Assembly (NCBI RefSeq): GCF_011492945.1
Contig: NZ_CP045119.1
Span: forward strand, 1 to 64,000
Direction of reading: 5' to 3'
Origin: Rubrobacter tropicus
GTDB taxonomy: Bacteria; Actinomycetota; Rubrobacteria; Rubrobacterales; Rubrobacteraceae
Length of the DNA stretch: 64,000 bases
The first letter of the stretch is position 1. Every line of letters starts with the position of its first letter. Both the position numbers and the translations under genes were made by a program. The notes below the pieces were generated by a model. The model had not been told where the DNA came from. It did not search any database and worked only from the letters and a program-made list of their open reading frames with translations. Positions 52,319 through 60,487 of the stretch are shown piece by piece.

Positions 52319-53866
52319 ATGAAGCGGACCGCAGAATGTGTTCGGGGACCGGGCGTCCCCGTAGTATCGACGGACCGCCCGCGGGACCCGGGCGTAGAGA
52401 CCCTGGTGGTCTCCGGCGTGTTGGCCCTCCTCTTCTCCTGCCTCATCCTGTTTACCGCCGGACAGGCCCGGGCTCAGGTGGTCTCCGAAACTCCGGACGG
52501 TCCTCTTGCCGAAAGCTCGGCCGAACCCGTTGCTTCGCCCCAACCCAACGAACCGGCTCCGGAGGCGTCCGCGGGACCGCAGGCGGAGCAAGAGCCCCGG
52601 CCCGCGGCCGATCCACCTCCGGCGGACGTAGTACAACAGGACCCAACCGCGTCCGACCCGACGCAAGCCTCGGAGGACTTCCCTCCCACGGCGTCCCCCG
52701 CCCCCGCGACAGAGCCCACCCCCGAACCGCAACCGGAACCCACGCCAGAACCCACCCCCGAACCGCAGCCGCAGCCCCAACCGGAGCCCATTCCGCAGCC
52801 TACGCCGGAACCGCAACCGGAGCCTGCACCTCAACCGCAACCGGAACCGCAGCCCGAACCTGTGCAGCAACCGCAGCCGGAGCCCGTCCAGGAGCCCGTG
52901 CCGGACCCACCGCCATCAGACCCCGTGCCGGCAGACCCGCCCCCGGTCGACCCGGCACCGGGTGACCCTGTGGCGGAAGAACCGGTAATGCCGGACCCCG
53001 GGGCGGAGCCCCCCGCACAAGACCCCGGTTCCGCGCCGATCGAAGACCCACTCCCCGAGAGTCCCGCGCCCTCAGACCCGGTGCCCGATCCGGCTCCTGA
53101 GGCCACGCCTTTCACCGATCCTCCGGAGGGCGGGACGGCAGTAGATCCCGCTCCCGCGCCTCCGGTACCTTCAGAGAAGGTGGCCTCGCCCGGTGGTTCC
53201 GCGGCGGTGACGGACCCCGGCCCTACCGCCGCGGTCCCGATGGACGAGCCGGCGGCGCACGAACCCGCGCCGATCCCCGACGGCCCCGCCCCGAAGCCGG
53301 ACGTACGGGACACTCCTGCGGCTTCCGCCGAGAAGACGCCCCAGACCGGGCCGGAGGCTTCCCGCCTGGCGTTGAAGAGCATGGCTGCCAGGGACGTCGT
53401 TTCAGAAGGGGATGTCGTGGAAGCCGCGGGCGCCGGTGAGAGAGACGGAATCGTCGGGCGTCTGGCGGGCGGGCTGGTGCGGTCGGCGACCGTACTTCTT
53501 GGGACCGTTCCGGAACGCGTCGGGGCCCTGATCGAAGAAAGTGTCGAGAACCTGGCGGATGGGCTGAAGCAGGCGGCCAAGGGTGTTTGGGGAGGGCCCG
53601 GGTCGCCGGCCGATAGCGCGCCGCCCGCGAGCTTCCCGGCGCCGCCTCCCGCGCCCGTCTCCCCCGGTTGCTCCTCGGGCAACTCCCTTACCTCCGGCCA
53701 GTCCGGGTCTTGCGGCGGCGCCGCCGAGAAGCTCTTCCACCAGTTCGCGGTCCTGGCCCCGTTCTCCGCCGTACTCCCGCGCGTAGACGGCGAGGTCTCG
53801 TGGCACTCGCGCGAACCCCTGGTACCCAGCTCCGCTCCACGCCCACCCAACGAGCGCCCCGGCTGA
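52319..53866 (+). CDS. Secreted proline-rich repeat protein
   Basis: 515 aa from ATG 52319 (GTG 52271 is possible; neither has a clear ribosome-binding site). The N-terminus has a signal peptide whose hydrophobic core [16 protein letters not shown] ends at ARA|QV. Residues about 80-330 are Pro/Glu/Gln repeats ([18 protein letters not shown], then [16 protein letters not shown]). A less repetitive part follows with a helical segment (about 365-430). The C-terminus has a hydrophobic stretch, [15 protein letters not shown], then a basic tail [20 protein letters not shown]. This hydrophobic-plus-basic end looks like a sorting or retention signal. Its function may be wall-spanning. Preceded by 288 bp without a gene. 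Confidence 0.75.
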   Translation: MKRTAECVRGPGVPVVSTDRPRDPGVETLVVSGVLALLFSCLILFTAGQARAQVVSETPDGPLAESSAEPVASPQPNEPAPEASAGPQAEQEPRPAADPPPADVVQQDPTASDPTQASEDFPPTASPAPATEPTPEPQPEPTPEPTPEPQPQPQPEPIPQPTPEPQPEPAPQPQPEPQPEPVQQPQPEPVQEPVPDPPPSDPVPADPPPVDPAPGDPVAEEPVMPDPGAEPPAQDPGSAPIEDPLPESPAPSDPVPDPAPEATPFTDPPEGGTAVDPAPAPPVPSEKVASPGGSAAVTDPGPTAAVPMDEPAAHEPAPIPDGPAPKPDVRDTPAASAEKTPQTGPEASRLALKSMAARDVVSEGDVVEAAGAGERDGIVGRLAGGLVRSATVLLGTVPERVGALIEESVENLADGLKQAAKGVWGGPGSPADSAPPASFPAPPPAPVSPGCSSGNSLTSGQSGSCGGAAEKLFHQFAVLAPFSAVLPRVDGEVSWHSREPLVPSSAPRPPNERPG

Positions 53867-53967
53867 CGCTCCTTACCCGCGGACCGCGCGAGTCGTCCGC
53901 AAGGTCGTTTCCCCCTCCCTTCGGGGAGCCGGGAGAAGAAAGACCGAAAAGGTAAGGAGGAGATGCT

Positions 53968-54387
53968 TTGATCATGCGACCGAACACAGAAGATAGGGGT
54001 GTACCCCCGACAGGCGAGATAAACGGCAAGACCGGGCGGATCATGATCCTCGACGACCACGCCGTCTTCCGGCAGGCCCTGGCGGTGATGCTGGAATACC
54101 GGGCCGGTTTCGAAGTCTACGCGGATATCTCCTCGCCGGAAGAAGCGAGCGCGGCCCTCGAAGGCTTGAACGGCGAACTGGACCTGGCAGTCGTGGACCT
54201 CGACCTCCCCGGCGGTGGAGCGGAAGAGTTTATCCGCGAGTTGGGTGAGAAGGCGTCGGGTGCCACGGTGCTAGGGCTGACCGCGAGCCGCGAAAACGTC
54301 GCCAGGCAATGGGGTACCTCCGAAGTGCTCACCACGGGGGTGTGCGTAGACGACATCCTCGCGGCGGCGAGGCAACTCGTTGGGTAG
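53968..54387 (+). CDS. Stand-alone receiver-domain protein
   Basis: 139 aa from TTG 53968 (AGGAGG upstream; ATG 53974 is 6 nt later). Residues about 24-139 are a receiver fold. MILDDHAVFRQ has the paired acidic residues, DLAVVDLDLPGGGAEE carries the phosphorylatable Asp, and TVLGLTAS follows. The usual Lys near the end is missing: EVLTTGV stands where family members have KP/KD. No output domain. The gene follows the proline-rich protein by about 100 bp. The sequence is acidic. A role as a degenerate or partner-dependent receiver is inferred. Confidence 0.75.
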   Translation: MIMRPNTEDRGVPPTGEINGKTGRIMILDDHAVFRQALAVMLEYRAGFEVYADISSPEEASAALEGLNGELDLAVVDLDLPGGGAEEFIRELGEKASGATVLGLTASRENVARQWGTSEVLTTGVCVDDILAAARQLVG

Positions 54388-54458
54388 CGAGTGCCGTCCT
54401 GCGGGACGCGGGCTCCGCTTACGCGCCGCGGACGACTACAGGCGAAGGGGTTGTGGAT

Positions 54459-54833
54459 TTGAGAGGCGGGCCGACAGAAATGCGGCTGCTAGTAGCGTTC
54501 GAAGAAGAGTACCGCGCCTACCAGGGGGCGATATCGTCGGCGATCCAGGTCCTGCGTCCCGGCGTGGAGGTGGAGGCAACAGGGGCCGACGCCCTGAAGG
54601 AAGGACTCGACCGCTTCGCGCCGCAGGCCGTGATCTGCAGCCGCCCGGAGGGGCCGGACCCGGACGGCAGGGTGGCCTGGATCGAGCTCCCCCCCGAACC
54701 CGACAGAACGGCGGTCGCCCGCCTGGGTGACCACCGCTTCGAGCTGGACAACCCCTCCCTGGAGACGGTGCTGGAAGTGGTCGACAGGGCCGAACTCCTC
54801 TTTCGCAGCGACGCGAAATCCCCCCTCACCTAG
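54459..54833 (+). CDS. Receiver-like hypothetical protein
   Basis: 124 aa from TTG 54459 (AAGGGG 8 nt upstream); ATG 54480 is an alternative. The MRLLVAFEEEYRAYQGAISS start resembles a receiver domain (beta strand, then an acidic loop), and AVICSRPEGPDPDGRVAWIE stands at the position of the phospho-acceptor strand, but no clear Asp-Asp-Lys set is present. Adjacent to the receiver gene with the same orientation (71-nt gap). No family confirmed. Possibly a sensor that lost phosphorylation. Confidence 0.6.
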   Translation: MRGGPTEMRLLVAFEEEYRAYQGAISSAIQVLRPGVEVEATGADALKEGLDRFAPQAVICSRPEGPDPDGRVAWIELPPEPDRTAVARLGDHRFELDNPSLETVLEVVDRAELLFRSDAKSPLT

Positions 54834-54904
54834 ATTCACCCCCGTTTAAGAAGAACGCCCCACGCGCCGTATACCCACCTCGATCCGAGCGACAGGGGTG
54901 GACC

Positions 54905-55843
54905 ACGGCGCGAAACGCCCACAAGCCAGAGCAGACCTCCGGAGCAGGCCGCCCTACCGATGCCCCACTGGCTGGGTCTCGCGGGCGTCTCTTCGCCGCC
55001 GTCCTGCTCTTCCTGATACTGTCCCTGGCCGCCTGCCGGGGCCCGTCCGGCGGCGCCGACCCCCCGCCCTCGGGCTCCCTCTCGGTCGGCTTTATAGACG
55101 TCGGCCAGGGCGACAGCGTGCTCGTGCAGGCGGGTGGCGAGAGTTACTTGATCGACGCCGGCAGGGCCGAGGAGGGCCCGAACATAGTTGATTTCCTCCG
55201 CGACCGGGGCGTCAGAGACCTCGACGGCATCGTCGTGAGCAACCCCGACGCCGACCACATCGGCGGCTTTCTAGACGTCTTCGACGCCTTCCAGGTCGAG
55301 ACCGTCTACCTCTCCGGCGACCCCAAAGGCACCCTCACCTACAACACCTTCCTGCGCGGCGCCCGCGACGAGGGCTCCGATACCGAGGTCGTTCGCGCCG
55401 GGATGCGGATGGAGTGGGGCGGGGTTCAGGCCGATGTCGTCGCGCCCCCGACCGAGGCCGAGGGTGGCCTCTTCTCCGAGACCAACGACAACTCCGTCGG
55501 CATCTTGCTCACCCACGGCGCCGCCCGCATCCTGCTCGCCGGCGACGCCGAGGCCAAGAGCGAGGAGTACATGGCGAACGGTCCGTATACCGGACCACTC
55601 ACGCTCTTGAAAGTCACACACCACGGTTCCAACACCTCATCGACGCCGCTCTTTCTCGGGCGGTTTCGGCCGAAAGTGGCCGTGATCCAGGTAGGCGCCG
55701 ACAACTCCTACGGCCACCCGACGCCGGAGACGTTGGAGAGACTTCGCGGGTCCGGCGCCAGGGTGTTCCGGAACGACGAGGACGGGGACGTTATCGTGAC
55801 TATCAAAGACCAGGAGATCGAGGTCGCCGTCACCAGGCCTTGA
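54905..55843 (+). CDS. ComEC-type metallo-beta-lactamase lipoprotein, probable ACG start
   Basis: The frame opens well upstream without ATG, GTG or TTG in place. ACG at 54905 has AGGGGTGG at 54894-54901 and gives 312 aa: signal RGRLFAAVLLFLILSLAAC (lipobox LAAC), then an MBL fold. VGQGDSVLVQAGGESYLID and SNPDADHIGGF (H/D site), then VTHHGSNTSSTP and VQVGADNSYGHPTPETLERL resemble the C-terminal domain of ComEC. A later start at GTG 55118 would delete the signal. A 1-nt error near 54900 that would allow GTG 54898 is also possible. Nuclease or nucleotide hydrolase function is inferred. Confidence 0.75.
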   Translation, partial: TARNAHKPEQTSGAGRPTDAPLAGSRGRLFAAVLLFLILSLAACRGPSGGADPPPSGSLSVGFIDVGQGDSVLVQAGGESYLIDAGRAEEGPNIVDFLRDRGVRDLDGIVVSNPDADHIGGFLDVFDAFQVETVYLSGDPKGTLTYNTFLRGARDEGSDTEVVRAGMRMEWGGVQADVVAPPTEAEGGLFSETNDNSVGILLTHGAARILLAGDAEAKSEEYMANGPYTGPLTLLKVTHHGSNTSSTPLFLGRFRPKVAVIQVGADNSYGHPTPETLERLRGSGARVFRNDEDGDVIVTIKDQEIEVAVTRP

Positions 55844-55958
55844 TCCAGAGGCCACAGGCTGCAGGCCGCCTCCTTCAGGGGCGCGAAGTCGGGACCCGTC
55901 GACCATCCCTGATGCCTGAAACCTGTTGCCCGATGCCTCCCAGCTAAAGCCCAGGCGC

Positions 55959-55986
55959 TTGAGAACCGAGCATGTTCCTGTAGAGT
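55959..55986 (+). promoter_or_regulatory. Probable ssb promoter
   Basis: TTGAGA at 55959-55964 and TAGAGT at 55981-55986, spacer 16 bp; same layout as the gyrB promoter. It gives a leader of about 28 nt with AGGAGG before the GTG. Confidence 0.55.
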
Positions 55987-56020
55987 TAGCGGGCGAGACA
56001 AAGAACAGGAGGAAGCAACC

Positions 56021-56461
56021 GTGGTCAGTTTCAACAGGGTGATCCTCGCGGGGAACTTGACGCGAGATCCCGAACTAAGGTTCACCAACGACGGTGTGCC
56101 GGTCTGCTCTTTCGGCCTCGCCGTTAACAGGGTCCGATCCCGCTCCGAGGAGGTCGACTTCTTCGACATCTCCGCCTGGCGCGAGCTCGGCGAGACGATC
56201 GCCAACTACAAGAAGAAGGGCGACCCGATCCTCGTCGAGGGACGTCTCCAGTACCGTACCTGGGAGGCCCAGGACGGCTCCAAGAGAAGCAAGGTCGACA
56301 TCACCGCCGATAACGTCCAGTTCCTCGGCGGCCGGGGCGAAGGCGGCGAGGGCGGCGGCAACGGTGCCTCGGGCGGCCGGAGCGGTGGCAGCGGCAGACG
56401 GGGCGGCCAGCGCGAAGACGTGGATATCAACGAAAGCGATTTCGAGGATATCCCCTTCTAG
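56021..56461 (+). CDS. ssb: Single-stranded DNA-binding protein
   Basis: 146 aa; coats single-stranded DNA in replication and repair. The OB-fold (about 1-105) begins VSFNRVILAGNLTRDPELRF and contains FFDISAWRELGETI and VEGRLQYRTWEAQDG. The linker is Gly/Arg-rich. The C-terminal tip DFEDIPF keeps the acidic, Phe-ending contact site for partner proteins. GTG start with AGGAGG about 7 nt upstream. A strong terminator follows. This is a separate ssb copy, not in the usual rpsF-rplI operon. Confidence 0.96.
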   Translation: MVSFNRVILAGNLTRDPELRFTNDGVPVCSFGLAVNRVRSRSEEVDFFDISAWRELGETIANYKKKGDPILVEGRLQYRTWEAQDGSKRSKVDITADNVQFLGGRGEGGEGGGNGASGGRSGGSGRRGGQREDVDINESDFEDIPF

Positions 56462-56483
56462 GGAACCCGGTCCGCACAGTTTT

Positions 56484-56520
56484 GAAGGCCAGCCCTGAAA
56501 TGAGGGTTGGCCTTCTTTTT
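56484..56520 (+). terminator. Intrinsic terminator of ssb
   Basis: GAAGGCCAGCCCT at 56484-56496 pairs (one G-T) with AGGGTTGGCCTTC at 56503-56515 around a GAAATG loop; TTTTT follows. Confidence 0.9.
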
Positions 56521-56566
56521 GCGGGTAGCGTTTGGCGTCCCCTCGAACGTTCGAGGGCGGGCGGCC

Positions 56567-58339
56567 TCAGGCTTTCAGAGATCTGTCCCCGTTGGAGAGG
56601 CCCTCCGCCTCGATCATCTGCGTCCGGACGAGCGTCCCGTAGAGGGGACTGTTCTCCAGCAGTTCGTCGTGGGTGCCTTCGGCTGTGAGCCGGCCGCCGT
56701 CGAGCAACAGAATCTTGCCTGCCTCCACGACGGTCGATAGCCGGTGGGCTATGACGACGACGGCGCAGCGTTTGGTGACTTTGCTGATCGTCTCTTTGAG
56801 CGCCCTCTCGTTTCCGGCGTCGAGCTGGCTCGTCACCTCGTCGAGCAGGAGCAGGCCGGGCTTGCACAGGAGCATCCGGGCCAGGGCTATCCTCTGTCGC
56901 TCTCCGCCGGAGAGCAGTGTTCCGCCGTCGCCGACTTCGGTGTCCAGGCCGTTCGGCAGCTTCTCTATGAAGCGGTGCAGGTTGGCCAGGCCGATAACTT
57001 CGTTGAGGTCCTCTCCCGTCGCGTCCGGGTTCGCGTAGAGGAGGTTCTGGCGGACGGTGCCGGCGAGGACCGGCGCGTCCTGTTCCACGTAGGCAACCCG
57101 TCCGCGGAGCTCGTTTAGGGGCAGCTGCCGCACGTCGGTTCCGTTCAACTCCACGGTCCCGGAATCGGCCTCGTAGAAGCGCACGAGCAGGGAGAAAACC
57201 GTGGATTTGCCGGCCCCTGAAGGGCCGACGAGCGCGGTGAGGCCGGGCCCGGTGACCTCGAAAGAGACCCCGTTCAGCACCGGACGGTCCGGCCCGTAGC
57301 CGAAGCCGACGCGGTCCAGCCGGGCGACCGGGGCTGCCGGGTGTTCCGGTCCGGGCGTGGCGCCGGAAGATCTCTCCACGGGGCTTTCGAGCACCTCGCG
57401 GATGCGGCCCATCGCCGCGAGCCCCTGCTGCAGCTCGGCAAAAGAGGAGAAGACGATAACGAGGGGGCCGACGAGGTAGAGCAGGTAGAGGAGGAAGGCT
57501 ACGAGGTCCTCGAGGGCAAGGTCGCCCGAGGCGAGCCTGGCACCGCCGACGCCGAGCACGAGCACGAAAGAACCCTGGAGGGCGACGTTGGTGGCGGGCC
57601 CGATCAGGGCCTCGTAAGCCGCGGCGCGGACCCCCGCCTCGTAGGCGGCCCCGGCCTCGCCCGAGATGGCTTCCTCCTCGCGGTCCTCGGCGCGGCCGAT
57701 CTTGACGGTCCGGATCGCCCGTATCGCCCGCTCTAGCGCCGCGCCCAGGGTGCCCACCCTCTCCTGCGCCTCTTCCGTCGCCTCCCTGACTCTCGTGGCT
57801 ACCACGAGGACCACCGCCGTCGCGACCGCGACGCAGGCCAGCGCCACGGCCAGCAACAGGGGATCTATCAAGGCCATCAAGAGGATCGCGCCAACGAAGA
57901 CGACCACCCCGACCACGATGTTCGTCAGGCTCTGGGCGAGCGCGGCCTTGAGCAGGGTGGTATCGGTGCCCACGCGCGACAGCAGGTCTCCGGTTCGCCG
58001 CCTGTCGTGCTCGGCAACCGTCATCCTGAGCAGCCGGCCGACGAGCGCCCGCCGAACGCCAAAGACCACGCCCTCCCCGGTCCTGCCCATCAGGTAGCCC
58101 TGAAAACCCGAGAAGGCCGCGTCGAGGACGAAGAGGGCGACGAGCAACGCGGCCGGTTGGAATACCGACCCGCCGGTCCTCACCGACTTCAAGACCTCGC
58201 CCACGAGGAGCGGCTGGGCCAGCGCCGCCAGGGCGCCCACCAGGCCGAGCGCCGTCGCCAGGATTATGGTCCCCCTGTGCGGCCCTGCGAAGGAGAGCAA
58301 GTCCCTGAGCCCGGCGCCCCTCTCGCGTTCTTCAGGCAC
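56567..58339 (-). CDS. ABC exporter, fused membrane and ATPase domains
   Basis: 590 aa half-transporter (dimer forms the pump). Six transmembrane helices lie in about residues 15-320. The ATPase part has Walker A GPSGAGKST near 380, signature LLSGGERQR near 485, Walker B LLLLDEVTSQLD and switch IAHRLS. It resembles MsbA/multidrug exporters. The TGL drug/lipid substrate is unknown. The start overlaps the end of the MerR regulator by 8 nt (58332-58339). A role in efflux under MerR control is inferred. Confidence 0.93.
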   Translation of the reverse strand: MPEERERGAGLRDLLSFAGPHRGTIILATALGLVGALAALAQPLLVGEVLKSVRTGGSVFQPAALLVALFVLDAAFSGFQGYLMGRTGEGVVFGVRRALVGRLLRMTVAEHDRRRTGDLLSRVGTDTTLLKAALAQSLTNIVVGVVVFVGAILLMALIDPLLLAVALACVAVATAVVLVVATRVREATEEAQERVGTLGAALERAIRAIRTVKIGRAEDREEEAISGEAGAAYEAGVRAAAYEALIGPATNVALQGSFVLVLGVGGARLASGDLALEDLVAFLLYLLYLVGPLVIVFSSFAELQQGLAAMGRIREVLESPVERSSGATPGPEHPAAPVARLDRVGFGYGPDRPVLNGVSFEVTGPGLTALVGPSGAGKSTVFSLLVRFYEADSGTVELNGTDVRQLPLNELRGRVAYVEQDAPVLAGTVRQNLLYANPDATGEDLNEVIGLANLHRFIEKLPNGLDTEVGDGGTLLSGGERQRIALARMLLCKPGLLLLDEVTSQLDAGNERALKETISKVTKRCAVVVIAHRLSTVVEAGKILLLDGGRLTAEGTHDELLENSPLYGTLVRTQMIEAEGLSNGDRSLKA

Positions 58340-59144
58340 CGGCGTCCTCCTTTTCTCCGGCTTCGGCCCATTCGCCGATCAGGGCCATGACGCGCTGCTG
58401 GGCCGGGGACATGCTCGAGAGCATGAGCTCGATCATCGTCCGTCCTGTCGGATCGTCCGCCGTCCAAGGCGGATTCCCCAGGTACTCCGGCGGCGGGTAC
58501 TTCTCGAAGTAGGCCACGAGTTCCTCAGCCACCTCCACTACCCTCGGGTCGTCTTCGGGCAGGTCCGCGAGCGAGGAGAGCCGTTCGCCGACGACGAGGA
58601 GGTCCCGGTACTCTCCGGGGTGATCCGCGTAGTATCTGAAGAGCCTTTCGTTGCCCTGGTCGTAGTCCTCGGGCCACTCGAAGGCATCGAGTATGGACCA
58701 GAGCTTCTTCTCCTGTTCGAGCGTCTTCTCGTCCAGGCCGACGAGGTGTTTCCCGAGAAGCTCCATCGCCCTCTCGAAGGTGGGGGAGGGGCCCGCGGTC
58801 TCCAACTCGTCGCGTGAGAGCATCTCGTCCAGGAGCCTCCGGCGTTCCTTCAGACTTCCTATCTCCGAGTCCACCCCTGCCCGCAGCGCTTTCAGAATGT
58901 CTCTGAGAGAGGCTTCGCTACGCCCTTCGCCGAGCACGGAGCCGACCTGGCGTAACGAGAGGCCGAGCGACTGCAGCTTCCTAACGCGTTGCAGGCGGAG
59001 CAGGTCGTCGGCCGAGTAGAGCCTGTAGCCTGACCCGGAGCGGTCGACCTCCTTCAGGAGCCCGATCTTTTCGTAGTAACGCACCGTCTTGGGCGTCACC
59101 CCGACAAGCCGGGCAACCTCCCCTATCCTTAACCGCTCTCTCAA
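58332..59144 (-). CDS. MerR-family transcriptional regulator
   Basis: 270 aa. The N-terminal winged helix RIGEVARLVGVTPKTVRYYE (residues about 5-24), then LYSADDLLRLQRVRKLQSLG and a dimer helix. The C-terminal ~170 residues are an effector domain without recognised motifs; no Cys cluster for a metal is seen, so a drug or small-molecule ligand is likely. TTG start with GGAGG upstream. The promoter at 59163-59193 has the 19-bp spacer typical of MerR targets, so it is autoregulated and controls the exporter gene downstream. Confidence 0.93.
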   Translation of the reverse strand: MRERLRIGEVARLVGVTPKTVRYYEKIGLLKEVDRSGSGYRLYSADDLLRLQRVRKLQSLGLSLRQVGSVLGEGRSEASLRDILKALRAGVDSEIGSLKERRRLLDEMLSRDELETAGPSPTFERAMELLGKHLVGLDEKTLEQEKKLWSILDAFEWPEDYDQGNERLFRYYADHPGEYRDLLVVGERLSSLADLPEDDPRVVEVAEELVAYFEKYPPPEYLGNPPWTADDPTGRTMIELMLSSMSPAQQRVMALIGEWAEAGEKEDAGA

Positions 59145-59162
59145 GCCTCGACCTCCGACCCG

Positions 59163-59193
59163 AGTGTAAACGTTGCCGTAAGGACAGGGTCAA
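59163..59193 (-). promoter_or_regulatory. MerR-type promoter/operator (19-bp spacer)
   Basis: On the minus strand: -35 TTGACC (59188-59193), -10 TACACT (59163-59168), spacer exactly 19 bp. MerR-family activators twist such over-long spacers to activate transcription. Spacer sequence is CTGTCCTTACGGCAACGTT; only a degenerate dyad is visible. Confidence 0.65.
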
Positions 59194-59323
59194 GCGTGTT
59201 TGGTCTCGCGCCAGGCAAGGTAAGGACGGCGAAGAACGGGAACCACCGGCACGGAGCGGTGTAGACTGTCGGAACGGGCCGCGAAGCCGGTCCCACTCAA
59301 AGCTCCACGACGAGGAGGCGGAA

Positions 59324-60418
59324 GTGAACGAGCGTTTGGGGAAGATGAGAGAGTTGGGGCAGGCGCCCTGGGTCGACGAGCTCTCCAGGGACGACACTAG
59401 AAACGGCGGCCTGCAGGCCATGATCGAAGACGGCATCGTCGGCGTCACTTCGAACCCGGCCATCTTCCAGAAGGCCGTTGGAAACTCGGACCTCTACGAC
59501 GACCAGCTCCAGGAGCTCGCCGGTAACACCGACGATCCCAAAGAGATGTTCTGGGGCATCGCCGGAACCGACATCCAGGAGGCCTGCGACGTCCTGGCGC
59601 CCGTCTACGAGAGCTCCGGCGGCGTCGACGGTTTCGTCTCCCTCGAAGTCCAGCCCGACATCGCCTACGACACCCAGGCCACCATAGACGAGGCGGAGAA
59701 GCTGCACGGCATGGTCGACAGGCCAAACCTCTTCATCAAGATACCGGCTACGTTGCCAGGTCTCGTGGCGATAGAGGAGATGATCTCGCGCGGCAAGAGC
59801 ATTAACGTCACCCTGATCTTCTCCCTGGAACGCTACCGCGAGGTGGCCCGCGCCTACGTCCGCGGCATACAGAGGCTGGTAGAGAACGGCGGCGACCCAT
59901 CCGGTGTCCGCTCCGTGGCCAGCTTCTTCGTCTCCCGCATAGACGCCGAGGCCGACGACCGCCTCGAAAAGCTCGGCCGCGAAGACCTCAAGGGCAAGCT
60001 GGCCATCGCAAACGCCAAGCTCGCCTACAGGGTCTACGGCCAGATCTTCTCCGGCTCCCGCTGGCGCTCCCTCGAAGAACGGGGCGCCACCCGCCAACGC
60101 CTCCTCTGGGCCTCCACCTCGACAAAGAACCCCGACTACCCAGATACCGTCTACGTCGACAACCTGGTAGGCCCCGAGACCGTCAACACCATGCCCAAGA
60201 AGACCATAGAAGCCGTAAAAGACCACGGCGACATCCGGCCAACCCTCACAGAAGGCATAGAAGACGCAGTCCGCCTCCTGGACGACCTCCGCGAGGCCGG
60301 CCTCGACTACGAGGACGTAACCGACGTCCTGGAGCGCGAAGGCATCCAGAAATTCGCCGACCCCTTCAACGAGATGCTGGACGAGATAAAGAACAAAGGG
60401 AGACAGCTAGTCAGTTAG
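59324..60418 (+). CDS. tal: Transaldolase
   Basis: 364 aa; exchanges three-carbon units in the pentose phosphate pathway. VDELSRDD near residue 20, GVTSNPAIFQKAVGNSD near 43-60, KIPATLPGLVAIEE with the Schiff-base Lys (near 139), and NVTLIFSLERYREVA (near 160) match the bacterial type. The GTG start follows GAGGAGG. Upstream of gnd, zwf and opcA: an oxidative pentose phosphate operon. Ends with a heptamer array. Confidence 0.96.
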   Translation: MNERLGKMRELGQAPWVDELSRDDTRNGGLQAMIEDGIVGVTSNPAIFQKAVGNSDLYDDQLQELAGNTDDPKEMFWGIAGTDIQEACDVLAPVYESSGGVDGFVSLEVQPDIAYDTQATIDEAEKLHGMVDRPNLFIKIPATLPGLVAIEEMISRGKSINVTLIFSLERYREVARAYVRGIQRLVENGGDPSGVRSVASFFVSRIDAEADDRLEKLGREDLKGKLAIANAKLAYRVYGQIFSGSRWRSLEERGATRQRLLWASTSTKNPDYPDTVYVDNLVGPETVNTMPKKTIEAVKDHGDIRPTLTEGIEDAVRLLDDLREAGLDYEDVTDVLEREGIQKFADPFNEMLDEIKNKGRQLVS

Positions 60419-60470
60419 CTATCAGCGGTCAGCTTTTGGCTGATGGCTGATAGCTGAAAGCTGACAGCGC
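60418..60470. repeat. GCTGANN hairpin between tal and gnd
   Basis: AGCTATCAGC (about 60417-60426) pairs with GCTGATAGCT (60445-60454). Units GCTGATG, GCTGATA, GCTGAAA and GCTGACA continue to about 60470. It could act as a processing or attenuation hairpin within the operon. Confidence 0.55.
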
Positions 60471-60487
60471 CGACCAAAGGGAGGCCA

